Counted from the first letter of the stretch, positions 1 through 7,875 are shown. The stretch is DNA of 24,251 nt from Proteobacteria bacterium UBA5122 (GCA_002415485.1 DHYU01000078.1:16376-40626), one strand, 5' to 3'. Numbers and translations: made by a program. Notes: generated from the sequence alone by a model not told the origin.

Positions 1-312
1 GCGGCCTGGCGGCTGCGCCTGGCCTTCTTCCGAGACAACCGCAATATCGCTCGTCGTGACGTGCAATTGGCGGTGGCTCAGGAACTGGGGCTGGCGGTCG
101 ACAAGGTAGAGGCAATGATGGACAACGGTGAGGCGATGGCTGCGTTGTGTCGCGATGCCGAGTTGTGTCGTGAACGCGGCATCTCGGGCAGTCCGACCTA
201 TGTCCTCAATGAGGGGCGGCAGACCCTGTACGGTAATGTGGGTTACAAGCTGATCGCCGCCAATGTGAATGAGGTGTTGCATCGACCGGAGCATCAGGCC
301 AGTTGGTGTTAG
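1..312 (+). CDS. DsbA/FrnE-like thioredoxin-fold oxidoreductase, C-terminal fragment
   Basis: The reading frame is open from the first base of the window, so this is the last 103 residues of a gene that begins upstream. The GTG at 61 is an internal Val, not the start. The segment holds a helical part followed by RGISGSPTYVLNEGRQ and LYGNVGYKLI. The SGSPTYV stretch carries the cis-proline that sits opposite the CxxC active site in the thioredoxin fold, and the GNVGY segment is typical of DsbA-family proteins of the FrnE / 2-hydroxychromene-2-carboxylate isomerase type. The CxxC active site would lie in the missing N-terminal part, so thiol-disulfide activity cannot be confirmed. It stands 64 bases before the DUF898 gene on the same strand. 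Family level is fairly sure; the exact role is not. Confidence 0.75.
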   Translation, partial: AAWRLRLAFFRDNRNIARRDVQLAVAQELGLAVDKVEAMMDNGEAMAALCRDAELCRERGISGSPTYVLNEGRQTLYGNVGYKLIAANVNEVLHRPEHQASWC

Positions 313-376
313 GGCCTGTTAATAGATCCTAGAACACCGATAGCCGTGGGCCAGCGGCGGATCAGAGGGACAAGAT

Positions 377-1486
377 TTGCAGGAAACGGAATTATCAGCG
401 GCGATGCCGCCGGATGAGATGGAGCGACAGCGCACGGCAGCGCCTGCGGAGCCGACCTATTATCCGCTCTCGTTTCGCGGCACGGCGGCGGAGTATTTCA
501 ATATCTGGGTGGTGAACATCACGCTCAGTATTCTGACGCTGGGCATCTATTCGGCCTGGGCCAAGGTCCGCACGCAGCGTTATTTCTACGGCAACACCTA
601 CGTCAACGACAGTTGTTTTGATTACCTGGCCGATCCGGTGGCGATCCTCAAGGGGCGGCTGTTGGCGGTGGCGTTTTTTCTGGTCTATTGGATCGGTGTG
701 AATTTTGTGCCGATTCTGGCGGTGATCTCGATAGTGGCGTTTGTGATTTTGTTTCCGTGGATCATCAGTCGTTCGATGATGTTCCGCGCGCGCAACTCGG
801 CCTACCGCAATATCCGCTTTAATTTCACGGGCCGTTATTGGGATGCGATGAAGGCGTTTATGCTGTGGCCGATCCTGATCCCGTTCACGCTGGGTCTGAT
901 CTGGCCCTATGTGCAATACAAACAAAAACGCATGCTGGTGGAACACAGCAGCTTTGGCGCCGGGCAGTTTGAGTTCAGCGCACAGCCGAAAGAGTTTTAT
1001 GTGATCTATGTGATCGCGGTGCTGTTGGCGGCGGGTTTGCCGATCGCGGTGATGATCATCGGTGTCTTTATGGGCATGGGTGGCATGGCGGGTTTGAAGG
1101 GTGCGGAGCTGGGGCTGTGGGCGATGTTGATCCCGTTGTTGATCATGTTGCCACTCTTTCTGGTGCAGTATCTGGTCTATGTGTATGTGCAGACCCGCGT
1201 CACCAATCTGGTGTACAACAACAGCCACCTGGGTCGCGGTCGGCTCGATAGCCGTTTGCAGGTGCGGGCACTGATGTGGATCTATTTCACCAATACGCTG
1301 GCGATCATGGTCTCGATCGGTTTGTTGATCCCGTGGGCCAAGGTGCGGTTGGCACGCTACCGCGCCGAGCATACCTATTTTGTCTCGGAGCAGGACATGG
1401 AGCATTTCCTCGCCGGTCATTTTGATGAGTTGTCTGCGCTGGGTGAAGAGGCGACGGAGATTTTCGACATGGATGTGTCCATATGA
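377..1486 (+). CDS. DUF898 (YjgN-like) inner-membrane protein
   Basis: A 369-residue polytopic membrane protein of the YjgN/DUF898 family, whose function is unknown. The TTG at 377 is taken as start because AGAGGGA lies 7 bases upstream and no better start precedes the conserved part. Three related segments can be seen, at about residues 41-76, 155-200 and 299-335. Each is a membrane helix ending in W-A/P-K/Y-V-x, a basic stretch and an aromatic, as in LGIYSAWAKVRTQRYFYG and LLIPWAKVRLARY. Further hydrophobic helices lie near 95-130, 207-233 and 246-270. The C-terminus is acidic. The stop overlaps the start of the M48 peptidase gene (ATGA), so the two are almost certainly co-translated; DUF898 genes next to M48 peptidase genes are a recurring arrangement in proteobacteria. 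The pair probably acts at the envelope, which is inference. Confidence 0.85.
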   Translation: MQETELSAAMPPDEMERQRTAAPAEPTYYPLSFRGTAAEYFNIWVVNITLSILTLGIYSAWAKVRTQRYFYGNTYVNDSCFDYLADPVAILKGRLLAVAFFLVYWIGVNFVPILAVISIVAFVILFPWIISRSMMFRARNSAYRNIRFNFTGRYWDAMKAFMLWPILIPFTLGLIWPYVQYKQKRMLVEHSSFGAGQFEFSAQPKEFYVIYVIAVLLAAGLPIAVMIIGVFMGMGGMAGLKGAELGLWAMLIPLLIMLPLFLVQYLVYVYVQTRVTNLVYNNSHLGRGRLDSRLQVRALMWIYFTNTLAIMVSIGLLIPWAKVRLARYRAEHTYFVSEQDMEHFLAGHFDELSALGEEATEIFDMDVSI

Positions 1487-2493
1487 TCAACATCGAAGGG
1501 TATGTCTACGACGGCAGTTCGACGCGCAAACATCCGGCGACCTTGTTGGCCAGCGGTGGTGGCCAGATCAAGGTGATCTACGAGCGCGGCGAGATGGCTG
1601 CGCAGTTGGAGGATGTGCGGGTGTCGCAGCGGCTGGGCAATATCGAACGCCAGTTTCGGTTTGATAATGGCGCGGTGTTTGTGACGGCGGACAATGACCG
1701 GGTCGATCAATTTTTAAAACAGGCCTTGGGCAAACACCCGGGCGGCCTGATCCATATGCTCGAGACCAAGTCGCGTTATGTGGTGTTGTCGCTGCTGATC
1801 CTGGTGTTGGCCATGGTCTGGTCGGTGACGATCGGCATCCCGCGTCTGGCCCAGCACGCGGCCGAGATTGCCCCCGAGGCCCTGGTCGAACAGATCTCGG
1901 CCCAGGCGATGGAGGTGTTCGATGATCACCTGCTGGCGCCGAGCGAGCTGCACCCCGAGACCCAGGCATGGCTGCAGCAGGAATTCGCCAAGCTGGCGGC
2001 AGACTATCCGGATTACCGCTTCACGCTGCATTTTCGTGATGGCGGCGATATCGGCGCCAATGCCTTTGCGCTGCCCGGCGGTGATCTCGTAGTGACCGAT
2101 GCGCTGGTCGAACTGGCCGAGGTCGATAAAGAGGTGCTGGCGGTGTTGGCGCACGAGATGGGCCACGTGGTGCATCGCCACGGGCTGCGGCGCCTGTTTG
2201 AAGATTCGATGATGGCGGCGCTGCTCTTTGGCGTGACCGGCGACATCAACAGCTTTGCCCAGACCGCAGCGGCCCTGCCGACGCTGTTGGTGAGCCGCTC
2301 CTATGCCCGTGACTTCGAACGTGAGGCCGATGAGTTCGCGCAGCAGGTGATGCAGCGTCATGGCATCGATGACATCCACTTTGCCAACATCCTGTCGCGG
2401 ATCGACGACGAGGGTTTTGGTAGGCATGGCAGCGATTTTCTCTCCACCCATCCCAATACCCGCGAGCGGGTGCAGCGCTTCAACGGTGAATAG
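1483..2493 (+). CDS. M48-family zinc metallopeptidase, membrane-anchored
   Basis: A 336-residue zinc endopeptidase of the M48 (HtpX/Oma1/BepA-like) family. Residues 1-90 form a small, mostly beta N-terminal domain. A single membrane helix lies at about 100-119, and the peptidase domain follows from about 145. The catalytic HExxH is HEMGH with H224, E225 and H228. The third zinc ligand is probably E279 of the ExxxD motif in FEREADEF. The segment LPGGDLVVTDALVELA before the motif and STHPNTRERVQRF at the C-terminus are both typical of the family. The protease domain probably faces the periplasm, judging from the single anchor, but topology was not established. The start codon overlaps the DUF898 stop by four bases, and the GIY-YIG gene starts four bases after this stop, giving a three-gene operon. 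The substrate is unknown; quality control of envelope proteins is a guess from family members. Confidence 0.9.
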   Translation: MINIEGYVYDGSSTRKHPATLLASGGGQIKVIYERGEMAAQLEDVRVSQRLGNIERQFRFDNGAVFVTADNDRVDQFLKQALGKHPGGLIHMLETKSRYVVLSLLILVLAMVWSVTIGIPRLAQHAAEIAPEALVEQISAQAMEVFDDHLLAPSELHPETQAWLQQEFAKLAADYPDYRFTLHFRDGGDIGANAFALPGGDLVVTDALVELAEVDKEVLAVLAHEMGHVVHRHGLRRLFEDSMMAALLFGVTGDINSFAQTAAALPTLLVSRSYARDFEREADEFAQQVMQRHGIDDIHFANILSRIDDEGFGRHGSDFLSTHPNTRERVQRFNGE

Positions 2494-2497
2494 CCCG

Positions 2498-2794
2498 GTG
2501 GAGTGGAGTGTCTACATGATCCAGTGTGACGACGACAGTCTCTACACCGGCATCAGCAACAATGTCGCGCGCCGTCTGCAACAACATGCCAGCGCGCGCG
2601 GCGCCAAGTACTTTCGCGGCCGACGGCCGCAGGCCCTGGTCTATCTGGAGGAGGGCCATGATCGCAGCACCGCCAGTCGGCGCGAGGCAGAGATCAAGAA
2701 GATGCAGCGGGTGCAAAAACAGCAATTGATCGGGCAGATGGCCGACCCGGTGCGCCTGCAGCAGTTGTCTGAGGTCCTGAATGGTACGGAATAA
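2498..2794 (+). CDS. GIY-YIG domain protein, YhbQ/UPF0213-like
   Basis: A single-domain GIY-YIG protein of 98 residues, close in length and pattern to E. coli YhbQ. The frame is open further upstream (from 2360), but that part overlaps the M48 gene in another frame. The GTG at 2498 is preferred because it gives VEWSVYMIQC, the normal family N-terminus, with GGTGA about 8 bases upstream and only four bases after the M48 stop. Visible features are the GIY-like VYM and the YIG-like LYTGI at residues 15-19, the catalytic-type Arg in RRLQQH (residues 25-30) and a Glu at about 63 in SRREAEIKKM. Family members are linked to DNA repair or nuclease activity, but this small subfamily is poorly defined biochemically. 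Its position behind an envelope peptidase is probably coincidental co-transcription. Confidence 0.85.
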   Translation: MEWSVYMIQCDDDSLYTGISNNVARRLQQHASARGAKYFRGRRPQALVYLEEGHDRSTASRREAEIKKMQRVQKQQLIGQMADPVRLQQLSEVLNGTE

Positions 2795-2880
2795 GATCAC
2801 ACGCCTTTTATCTGATTGATTCTTCAACTATAAATAAAAAGGAGCCGTCGCCATTGGGCGGCGCAAGACAGGAGATGGCT

Positions 2881-3303
2881 GTGATAGGTTTCAAACAGAT
2901 ACCCCAAGTAGCACTGGAGTTCATGAACCATGATCACGCCGAGGCGATTGTGCTCCTAAGCCAATTGACTGATGCGGTTGAAGTGCAGGATGGTCCCACC
3001 ATCACCCAAGCCTTGCAGGCCCTGTTGGACCACAATCGCGAACATTTCGGCCGCGAAGAGGCACAGATGCAGGCCTTCCGTTTCCCCCCGTATCCGGTGC
3101 ACAAAGGTGAACACGATGCCGTGCTGGCCGAGATGCAGCGCCAGCTCGAGGCCTGGCGACAAACCGGCGATATCGAGATGCTGCGCGAGTACGTCGATCG
3201 AACCCTGCCTTATTGGTTCGTGAATCACATCAGCACGATGGACATGGTCACGGCCCAATTCATCGCCAATCAGGGCGGCCCCAAGGCCGAACTGTTGGCC
3301 TGA
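2881..3303 (+). CDS. Hemerythrin-domain protein
   Basis: A 140-residue single-domain hemerythrin: a four-helix bundle with a di-iron site that binds oxygen or senses redox state or iron. All expected ligands can be seen: His in NHDHAE (17/19), HxxxE (H55, E59), HxxxH (H74, H78 in HKGEH) and HxxxxD (H116, D121 in HISTMD). Start choice is ambiguous. The GTG at 2881 has AGGAG six bases upstream and gives MIGFKQIPQVALEF. A TTG at 2854 has its own AAAGGAG nine bases upstream and would add nine residues. The ATG at 2875 touches its Shine-Dalgarno and is unlikely. The gene stands alone, 86 bases after the YhbQ-like gene. It has no fused signalling domain, so oxygen or iron storage or transport and redox protection are all possible. 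Confidence 0.85.
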   Translation: MIGFKQIPQVALEFMNHDHAEAIVLLSQLTDAVEVQDGPTITQALQALLDHNREHFGREEAQMQAFRFPPYPVHKGEHDAVLAEMQRQLEAWRQTGDIEMLREYVDRTLPYWFVNHISTMDMVTAQFIANQGGPKAELLA

Positions 3304-3415
3304 CCAGGGGTTACAGGTTTCCAGCCGATCGGGGCCCTGTTAAAGCTCTTCCCCCCCTGCGTCGATGAGGTGTTAGGTGCCTTGGCACATCACTGGACAA
3401 CCCTGGAACCTCATC

Positions 3416-4327
3416 ATGCTCGAATCCCTCTATTTAATCATGCTCATTGTCAGCCTCCTCTCGCTGGTGGCCTTTGGCTTTGTGTTGGTGCCCGCGTTCA
3501 AGAAAAGTGTGTTGTGGGGCCTGGCGGTTCTGTTAATCCCTCTGTTCGGTTTTCTGGTCTTTGCGATCAAGTTCTGGGCCGAGGTCAAAAAGCCGGTGCT
3601 GGCCTATCTCGCGACGATCGTATTGCAGCTCGGTGTGGTGGGGGTGATGTTCACTGAGCTGGGGGGTATGGAGGCCATCACGGTGGCGCAGGGCATTCAG
3701 GATGGCACCTTGACCGAACAAGAGGCGGCGCAGTTTATGGTGGCGTCGATGGCGGGTATGGAAAAGATGGGCGGTCCCGGCAAGGAGCAGATGCTGGCTG
3801 AGATGCGCCAGGATCCCAATGTCACGCCGGAACAGATGGCGCAGGCCGAGCAGTTGTTTTCGCAGATGGAGAAACTGGCCGCCGGTGAGATCCAAAGTAT
3901 GGAGGAAGGCTGGGTTAATTCAGAGGATCAGCCAAAAGTAGAGTCTTCATCAAAAATACATTTAAAGCCAGAAGGGGTCGTTGAGGCCCATTCTGAAGAG
4001 GTTTCGGTCGACGCGATGGTTGAGGTGGTCGCACCTGAGGAGACCGAGGTGGAGGTGGCGACTGCAGCGGCCGAGGTTGCACCTGCGCCAGAGGTGGCAT
4101 CGCCGATGCCGGTGAATGCGAAGCCTGCCGAGGTTCATATCGGTTTTAATCAGGCGCGGGATCATATTGGTAAAGACGTCTTGCTGACGACCGTCGAGGG
4201 TATTCAACGCGAAGGCATCATTGTCGCGGTCAGCAGTGAGGTGATAGAGATTGAGCGTCGCGAATTCAGTGGTGCGATGTCATACAAGATCAATGTCGCC
4301 AAGATCAAGGATATGCAGCTGAAATAG
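3416..4327 (+). CDS. Unrecognised membrane protein with acidic linker and small C-terminal beta domain
   Basis: I do not recognise this family. From the ATG at 3416 the protein has 303 residues. Three hydrophobic helices fill about residues 4-28, 31-51 and 60-80. A helical, Met/Gln/Glu-rich stretch follows (about 85-160). A long low-complexity linker rich in Glu, Val, Ala and Pro comes next (about 185-240). The last 65 residues look like a compact beta-rich, SH3- or Sm-like domain (VLLTTVEGIQREGIIV, then VIEIERREF). A GTG at 3377 with GAGG six bases upstream would add 13 residues; I prefer the ATG because the first membrane helix then starts at once, but its Shine-Dalgarno (TGGAA) is weak. 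The gene ends just before a strong terminator. The layout suggests a membrane anchor presenting a small binding domain on a flexible stalk, which is inference. Confidence 0.7.
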   Translation: MLESLYLIMLIVSLLSLVAFGFVLVPAFKKSVLWGLAVLLIPLFGFLVFAIKFWAEVKKPVLAYLATIVLQLGVVGVMFTELGGMEAITVAQGIQDGTLTEQEAAQFMVASMAGMEKMGGPGKEQMLAEMRQDPNVTPEQMAQAEQLFSQMEKLAAGEIQSMEEGWVNSEDQPKVESSSKIHLKPEGVVEAHSEEVSVDAMVEVVAPEETEVEVATAAAEVAPAPEVASPMPVNAKPAEVHIGFNQARDHIGKDVLLTTVEGIQREGIIVAVSSEVIEIERREFSGAMSYKINVAKIKDMQLK

Positions 4328-4345
4328 ATTTGTCGCCGTGAAATG

Positions 4346-4373
4346 AAAAACGGGGCCATGAGGCCCCGTTTTT
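4346..4373. terminator. Bidirectional rho-independent terminator
   Basis: AAAAACGGGGCC (4346-4357), loop ATGA, then GGCCCCGTTTTT (4362-4373) form a perfect 12-base inverted repeat with a GC-rich core and T runs on both strands. It lies between the convergent ends of the membrane-protein gene (stop at 4327, + strand) and the Tim44-like gene (stop at 4393, - strand), so it can stop both transcripts. Confidence 0.92.
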
Positions 4374-4392
4374 GTTTGGTGCTTACCGAAGC

Positions 4393-5298
4393 TTAGTCTT
4401 CGATCTGCTGGATGCCTTCGAGGATCCAGGTCGGACGGGTGGAGGTGCTGCTGCGGCTGAAGTGCCACACCTCGCTGACCTCGACCTCATTGCCGTTCTC
4501 GCTGAGGCGGGCATTGAAGACGACGACGGCCTCTGACTTGGAGCCCAGCTCAACCACGCGCATCAGTTCTGCATCCAGGTCCAGGATCTCGGTCTTGTTG
4601 CCGCCGATGCGGTTGTGCAGCTGGCTTTGGATCTCGGCAAAGACATGGTCGCCGGTGAACTGGCGGATGTCGGCCAGATCGCCATCATCCCAGGCGCGTT
4701 GCAGGCGGGCGTAGCAGTTCTTGGCACCTTCGAGGAAGGCGTCGCCGTCGAAGCCCTTGGCAATGTCGCCGCGCAGGCTGTCGAGACCGAGGCCATCTTG
4801 GCTTGTGGCGCTGCTGCCACCCATGACATCACCGGCGTTGTCACGATATTGCGCATTCACCTCTTCGTGATCCATCTGTGGACCACCGGCGGTGGCGGGC
4901 TGTTGTTTGCGTTGCATCAGCATCTTGACCAGCATGAAGGCGGCGAAGACGAACAGCGCGATCATGATGAAGTCGAAGAAGTTGAAGCCTTCAAAGGCGC
5001 CGCCGAAGAACAGTGCGCCGAGCAGGCCACCGATGGCCAGCGCGCCGATCATGCCCATCATGCCACCCTTGGCGGCCATGCCTTGTTTGGCGGCGGCGTT
5101 TTGAGTTTGGGCTGGGGTTTGTGGGGCTTGTTGACGCTGCATGGCGCCGTTGTCACGCTTGACCGGCTGGCTTTGGCTGAACTTGCCGCCGAAGGATTGA
5201 CCGCCGCCCAGGCGTTTGGCCTCGGCCACGTCGATGCTGGTAAAGACCAGCAACATGCTGGTGAAAACGGCGACGGTAAAGGTCGAAAGGGCTTTCAT
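4393..5298 (-). CDS. Tim44-like domain membrane protein
   Basis: A 301-residue exported protein with a C-terminal Tim44-like domain. The ATG at 5298 is chosen because it directly opens a signal peptide (MKALSTFTVAVF...) ending in AEA at residues 25-27; the open frame upstream (to 5370) adds nothing conserved. After the signal come KRLGGGQSFGG, which is typical of bacterial Tim44-domain proteins, and a Gln/Ala-rich linker (about 40-75). Two hydrophobic stretches follow at about 80-100 and 107-127. The Tim44-like region occupies about 185-301 and ends ...TRPTWILEGIQQIED. In mitochondria Tim44 tethers the import motor; the role of bacterial relatives is not settled. GGAG lies 12 bases upstream of the start, a rather long spacing. 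The gene is monocistronic, with the strong hairpin terminator downstream. Confidence 0.85.
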   Translation of the reverse strand: MKALSTFTVAVFTSMLLVFTSIDVAEAKRLGGGQSFGGKFSQSQPVKRDNGAMQRQQAPQTPAQTQNAAAKQGMAAKGGMMGMIGALAIGGLLGALFFGGAFEGFNFFDFIMIALFVFAAFMLVKMLMQRKQQPATAGGPQMDHEEVNAQYRDNAGDVMGGSSATSQDGLGLDSLRGDIAKGFDGDAFLEGAKNCYARLQRAWDDGDLADIRQFTGDHVFAEIQSQLHNRIGGNKTEILDLDAELMRVVELGSKSEAVVVFNARLSENGNEVEVSEVWHFSRSSTSTRPTWILEGIQQIED

Positions 5299-5425
5299 GG
5301 TATTGATCTGCTCCGAATTAACGCTGTTTAGGGGGTGTTGTCTGGTGCTGCCGCTGTGCCTGGTTGGCACATGCCCTCATCGTACGGCGCACCTTTTTAG
5401 TTATCTGACCGGCATTCTACACAAT
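5299..5425. other. Intergenic leader with a small hairpin
   Basis: These 127 bases separate the radical SAM gene (ends 5426, - strand) from the Tim44-like gene (starts 5298, - strand). They must hold the Tim44-like promoter, but I could not pick a convincing -35/-10 pair. TGTGCC / GGCACA (5355-5360 and 5366-5371) can form a six-base stem with a five-base loop, without a T run, so it is not a clear terminator. Confidence 0.35.
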
Positions 5426-6946
5426 TTATGGCAGATGTCGCGCCTGGCGGCTGAGACCACCTGCTGCCTGGCGTTGTGCCGGTTGAGTCTCTTCCTTATA
5501 CCGCGCCATCGGTAAAAAGTTCGGTTTGCCCTTGAGGCCGCTGCGTTGGAAGTCCAGCCACAGGGTGTCGATGGCGGGATCCGTGTCGATGGCGAGTGGT
5601 TCGGTCATGGCTTGGAATACGAGTTCAAACAGGCGGCCGAGGGCGATCTTGTGGGTCTGGCCGCTGGTCTGCATCAGCCATTCACTGAGTTGCATGAAGC
5701 GGGCGTAGGGTTGGTCGCCGAGGATCAGCGGCAGGCTGTGGCTGAAACGACCGGCGTTGGCGATCATGTCCCAGTAGCGGGCGAAGCGGCCCATGCGCTG
5801 GGTGGTGGCGAAGTCGAGGTCACGGTTGCTGAGGATGTTGTAGGGTGGCAACGGGTTGTAGCGCATCGCGAAGCCATCGGTGTGGCGGATGATGGGCGAG
5901 CCGCGCAGTCGCTTGAGGATGCCGACCTGGATCTCGTGCGGGTTGAGGGCGGCGAGTTTGTCGAAACCGGCGGCGAAGCTGGCCTCGTCTTCGCCGGGCA
6001 GGCCGATGATCAGGTCGGCGTGGATGTGGGCCGGGCTCTGTTCGCGCAGCCAGCGCAGGTTGGCTGCGGTCTGGGCGTCGTCCTGGCGGCGGCTGATCAG
6101 TTGTTGCACCTCGGGGTTGAAACTCTGGATGCCGATCTCGAACTGGATCTGACCGTGCGGGAAACGGGCGATGGTCTCTTTGAGGCGCTCCGGCAGGTGG
6201 TCGGGGATCAGCTCGAAGTGCAGGAACAGCTGCTCGTCCATGCGCTCGAGAAAGAACTCCATGATGCGCACGCTGTGTTCGACCTTGAGATTGAAGGTGC
6301 GGTCGACAAACTTGAAGTGGCGCACGCCGCGGCGGTGCAGGTGATCCATCTCGCTCAGGAACAGGTCGAGGTCGTAGGGCTTGGCGGTCTTGTCGAGGGC
6401 CGACAGGCAGAATTCGCATTTGAAGGGGCAGCCACGTGAGGCCTCGACGTAGATGATGCGGTGGGCGACGTCTTCGGCATCATATAAATAGTAGGGCAGG
6501 CGGATGTCGGCCAGCTTGGCGGGCAGCGGATGGATGATCTTCTGCGGTGGCCGTTTGCCTGCCAGCAACTCATGGCACAGCTCGGCGAAGGCCAGGTCGG
6601 CCGCGCCACAGATCACATAGTCGGCCAGTTGCGCCGCCTGCTGTTGTTCGGTCTCGAAGCTGATCTCGGGGCCGCCGAGGATGATGAGGGTCTCGGGGCT
6701 GACCTGTTTCAGGATTGCGACCAGCTGGCTGATCTCGACTGTGTTCCAGATGTAGACGCCGAGGCCGATGATGGCCGGCTGTTTGGCCAGCAGCTTTTCG
6801 GCGATGTCGATCGGCCGCTCGTGGATGGTGAATTCGCAGATCTCGGTGCGACTCTCCAGCTCACCCATATTGGCCTGGAGGTAACGCAGGCCGAAGGCGC
6901 TGTGGATGTAGCGGGCGTTGAGGGTGCTGAGGACGATAGTGGCCAT
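5426..6946 (-). CDS. B12-binding-domain radical SAM protein (DUF4080-like)
   Basis: A radical SAM enzyme of 506 residues. Residues 1-130 form a Rossmann-like domain of the type seen in B12-binding radical SAM proteins (MATIVLSTLNARYIHSAFGL, then IIGLGVYIWN and ILGGPEISFE). No DxHxxG cobalamin-ligand motif is visible, so cofactor binding by this domain is uncertain. The iron-sulfur CxxxCxxC lies in RGCPFKCEFC (C173, C177, C180), and FEIGIQSFN and DLIIGLPGE belong to the radical SAM barrel. The C-terminal 120 residues match a DUF4080-like extension. The ATG at 6946 is preferred over the GTG at 6967 because family members begin right before the TLNARYIH motif; neither start has a good Shine-Dalgarno, which suggests translational coupling. 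The substrate is unknown. It lies 27 bases behind the exported DUF2059-like gene and is probably in the same operon. Confidence 0.85.
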   Translation of the reverse strand: MATIVLSTLNARYIHSAFGLRYLQANMGELESRTEICEFTIHERPIDIAEKLLAKQPAIIGLGVYIWNTVEISQLVAILKQVSPETLIILGGPEISFETEQQQAAQLADYVICGAADLAFAELCHELLAGKRPPQKIIHPLPAKLADIRLPYYLYDAEDVAHRIIYVEASRGCPFKCEFCLSALDKTAKPYDLDLFLSEMDHLHRRGVRHFKFVDRTFNLKVEHSVRIMEFFLERMDEQLFLHFELIPDHLPERLKETIARFPHGQIQFEIGIQSFNPEVQQLISRRQDDAQTAANLRWLREQSPAHIHADLIIGLPGEDEASFAAGFDKLAALNPHEIQVGILKRLRGSPIIRHTDGFAMRYNPLPPYNILSNRDLDFATTQRMGRFARYWDMIANAGRFSHSLPLILGDQPYARFMQLSEWLMQTSGQTHKIALGRLFELVFQAMTEPLAIDTDPAIDTLWLDFQRSGLKGKPNFLPMARYKEETQPAQRQAAGGLSRQARHLP

Positions 6947-6973
6947 GTGCGGCAGCCGTTGTACCACTGCTGT

Positions 6974-7813
6974 CTAGCGGCTGAGATCCGCTAGCGGGAT
7001 GGAGAGCGCAGACATCAGATCGGAACGGTGGATGCCCTGGTTGATGATGTCGCTGAAGACATCGGCGATGGCGTAGGTCAGTTGCAGATAATGCTGGCCA
7101 TCACGGCTGCGCAGGAACACGGTGTATTGCTGTAGGTCTTCATCGCTGATGTCGCGGTAGATGTAGTGACTGAACATCAGCATCTGTTCACTCATCAGTT
7201 GTTCGATCTCACTCCCCATTTGCGCCATCAGTTCGTCGATGGTTGTGTTGAGCTCCTGATCACTCAGGCGTTGGTCTGTGGGAAGTAGGCCGTTGAAGGT
7301 GTGGATCATGCCCTTGGTGATGACCTTCATCAGCGCCAGCAACAATTCTGTTTGGCGTGAGGCGGCGGCATAGTCTTCGATCAGCTGGCGGCGTTGTTCG
7401 GCGGGTGGATTGGTTTGCAGTGCCAAAAAGAAGGCCTCGAGTTTGGCCTGGCCCGTTTCAGCCGAGGCCATCTCCGCCTTGGCGATGCGTTGGGCGGTGG
7501 GGGTGTCGTACCACTCGAGCAGACGGGCGACGGTGCCGGGGTCGAGGATGTCACGCGTGCGGCGCTGCATGATGTCGAGCGCCCGCTCGTAGTCATAACC
7601 CGTCAACATGACGTTGAGGATATGGGCCTCCAGCTCTGGTTGCTGGCTAAACAACTGGCTGTGGTAGAGCTGTTCTTCGAGCTGCTGTGGAAAGCGGCTG
7701 ATGCCGTGGGCGATGCCGCTCTTGTGTAACAGTTGCAGCACGGGGTCGTCTGCGGCGTGGCTGTGGCCGCCGATGAGTAGCAGCGCGATCATGATGAGGC
7801 GACGGATGAACAT
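6974..7813 (-). CDS. Exported DUF2059-like protein
   Basis: A 279-residue protein with a signal peptide (MFIRRLIMIALLLIGGHSHA, probable cleavage after residue 20), so probably periplasmic. The rest is all-helical. The segments LLEWYDTPTAQRIAKAE (about residues 115-131) and YTVFLRSRDGQHYLQL (near 230) both look like the DUF2059 helical repeat, so the protein may contain two copies. This resemblance is by eye only. Function is unknown. AGGAG lies 7 bases upstream of the ATG at 7813, and a well-spaced promoter lies further up (7847-7875). The radical SAM gene follows closely, but no functional link between an exported protein and a cytoplasmic radical SAM enzyme is evident. Confidence 0.7.
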   Translation of the reverse strand: MFIRRLIMIALLLIGGHSHAADDPVLQLLHKSGIAHGISRFPQQLEEQLYHSQLFSQQPELEAHILNVMLTGYDYERALDIMQRRTRDILDPGTVARLLEWYDTPTAQRIAKAEMASAETGQAKLEAFFLALQTNPPAEQRRQLIEDYAAASRQTELLLALMKVITKGMIHTFNGLLPTDQRLSDQELNTTIDELMAQMGSEIEQLMSEQMLMFSHYIYRDISDEDLQQYTVFLRSRDGQHYLQLTYAIADVFSDIINQGIHRSDLMSALSIPLADLSR

Positions 7814-7846
7814 GCGGTCTCTCCTGAGACAATTACCAACGTAGAT

Positions 7847-7875
7847 ACTATATTTCCTTGTTTAAATAGAGACAA
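7847..7875 (-). promoter_or_regulatory. Sigma70-type promoter of the DUF2059-like / radical SAM operon
   Basis: On the - strand TTGTCT (7870-7875) is followed after exactly 17 bases by TATAGT (7847-7852), about 34 bases before the ATG at 7813. The -35 box overlaps one arm of a nine-base inverted repeat and one copy of a direct repeat, which suggests regulation. Confidence 0.6.

Noticed and set aside
395..1420. 341-codon open frame on the - strand opposite the DUF898 gene
   Set aside because: It is His/Arg/Asp-rich without hydrophobic core or motifs; the + strand encodes a clear membrane protein coupled to the M48 gene.
2360..2497. N-terminal extension of the GIY-YIG gene into the M48 gene
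   Set aside because: The added 46 residues are Ser/Pro/Thr-rich out-of-frame M48 sequence and the family N-terminus begins at VEWSVYM.
5355..5371. Hairpin TGTGCC / GGCACA as a terminator of the radical SAM operon
   Set aside because: It has no T run on either side, a short stem and lies about 55 bases past the stop; too weak to call.
5546..6439. 297-codon open frame on the + strand opposite the radical SAM gene
   Set aside because: It is Val/Glu/Gly-rich shadow sequence; the - strand carries the CxxxCxxC motif and family-wide conservation.
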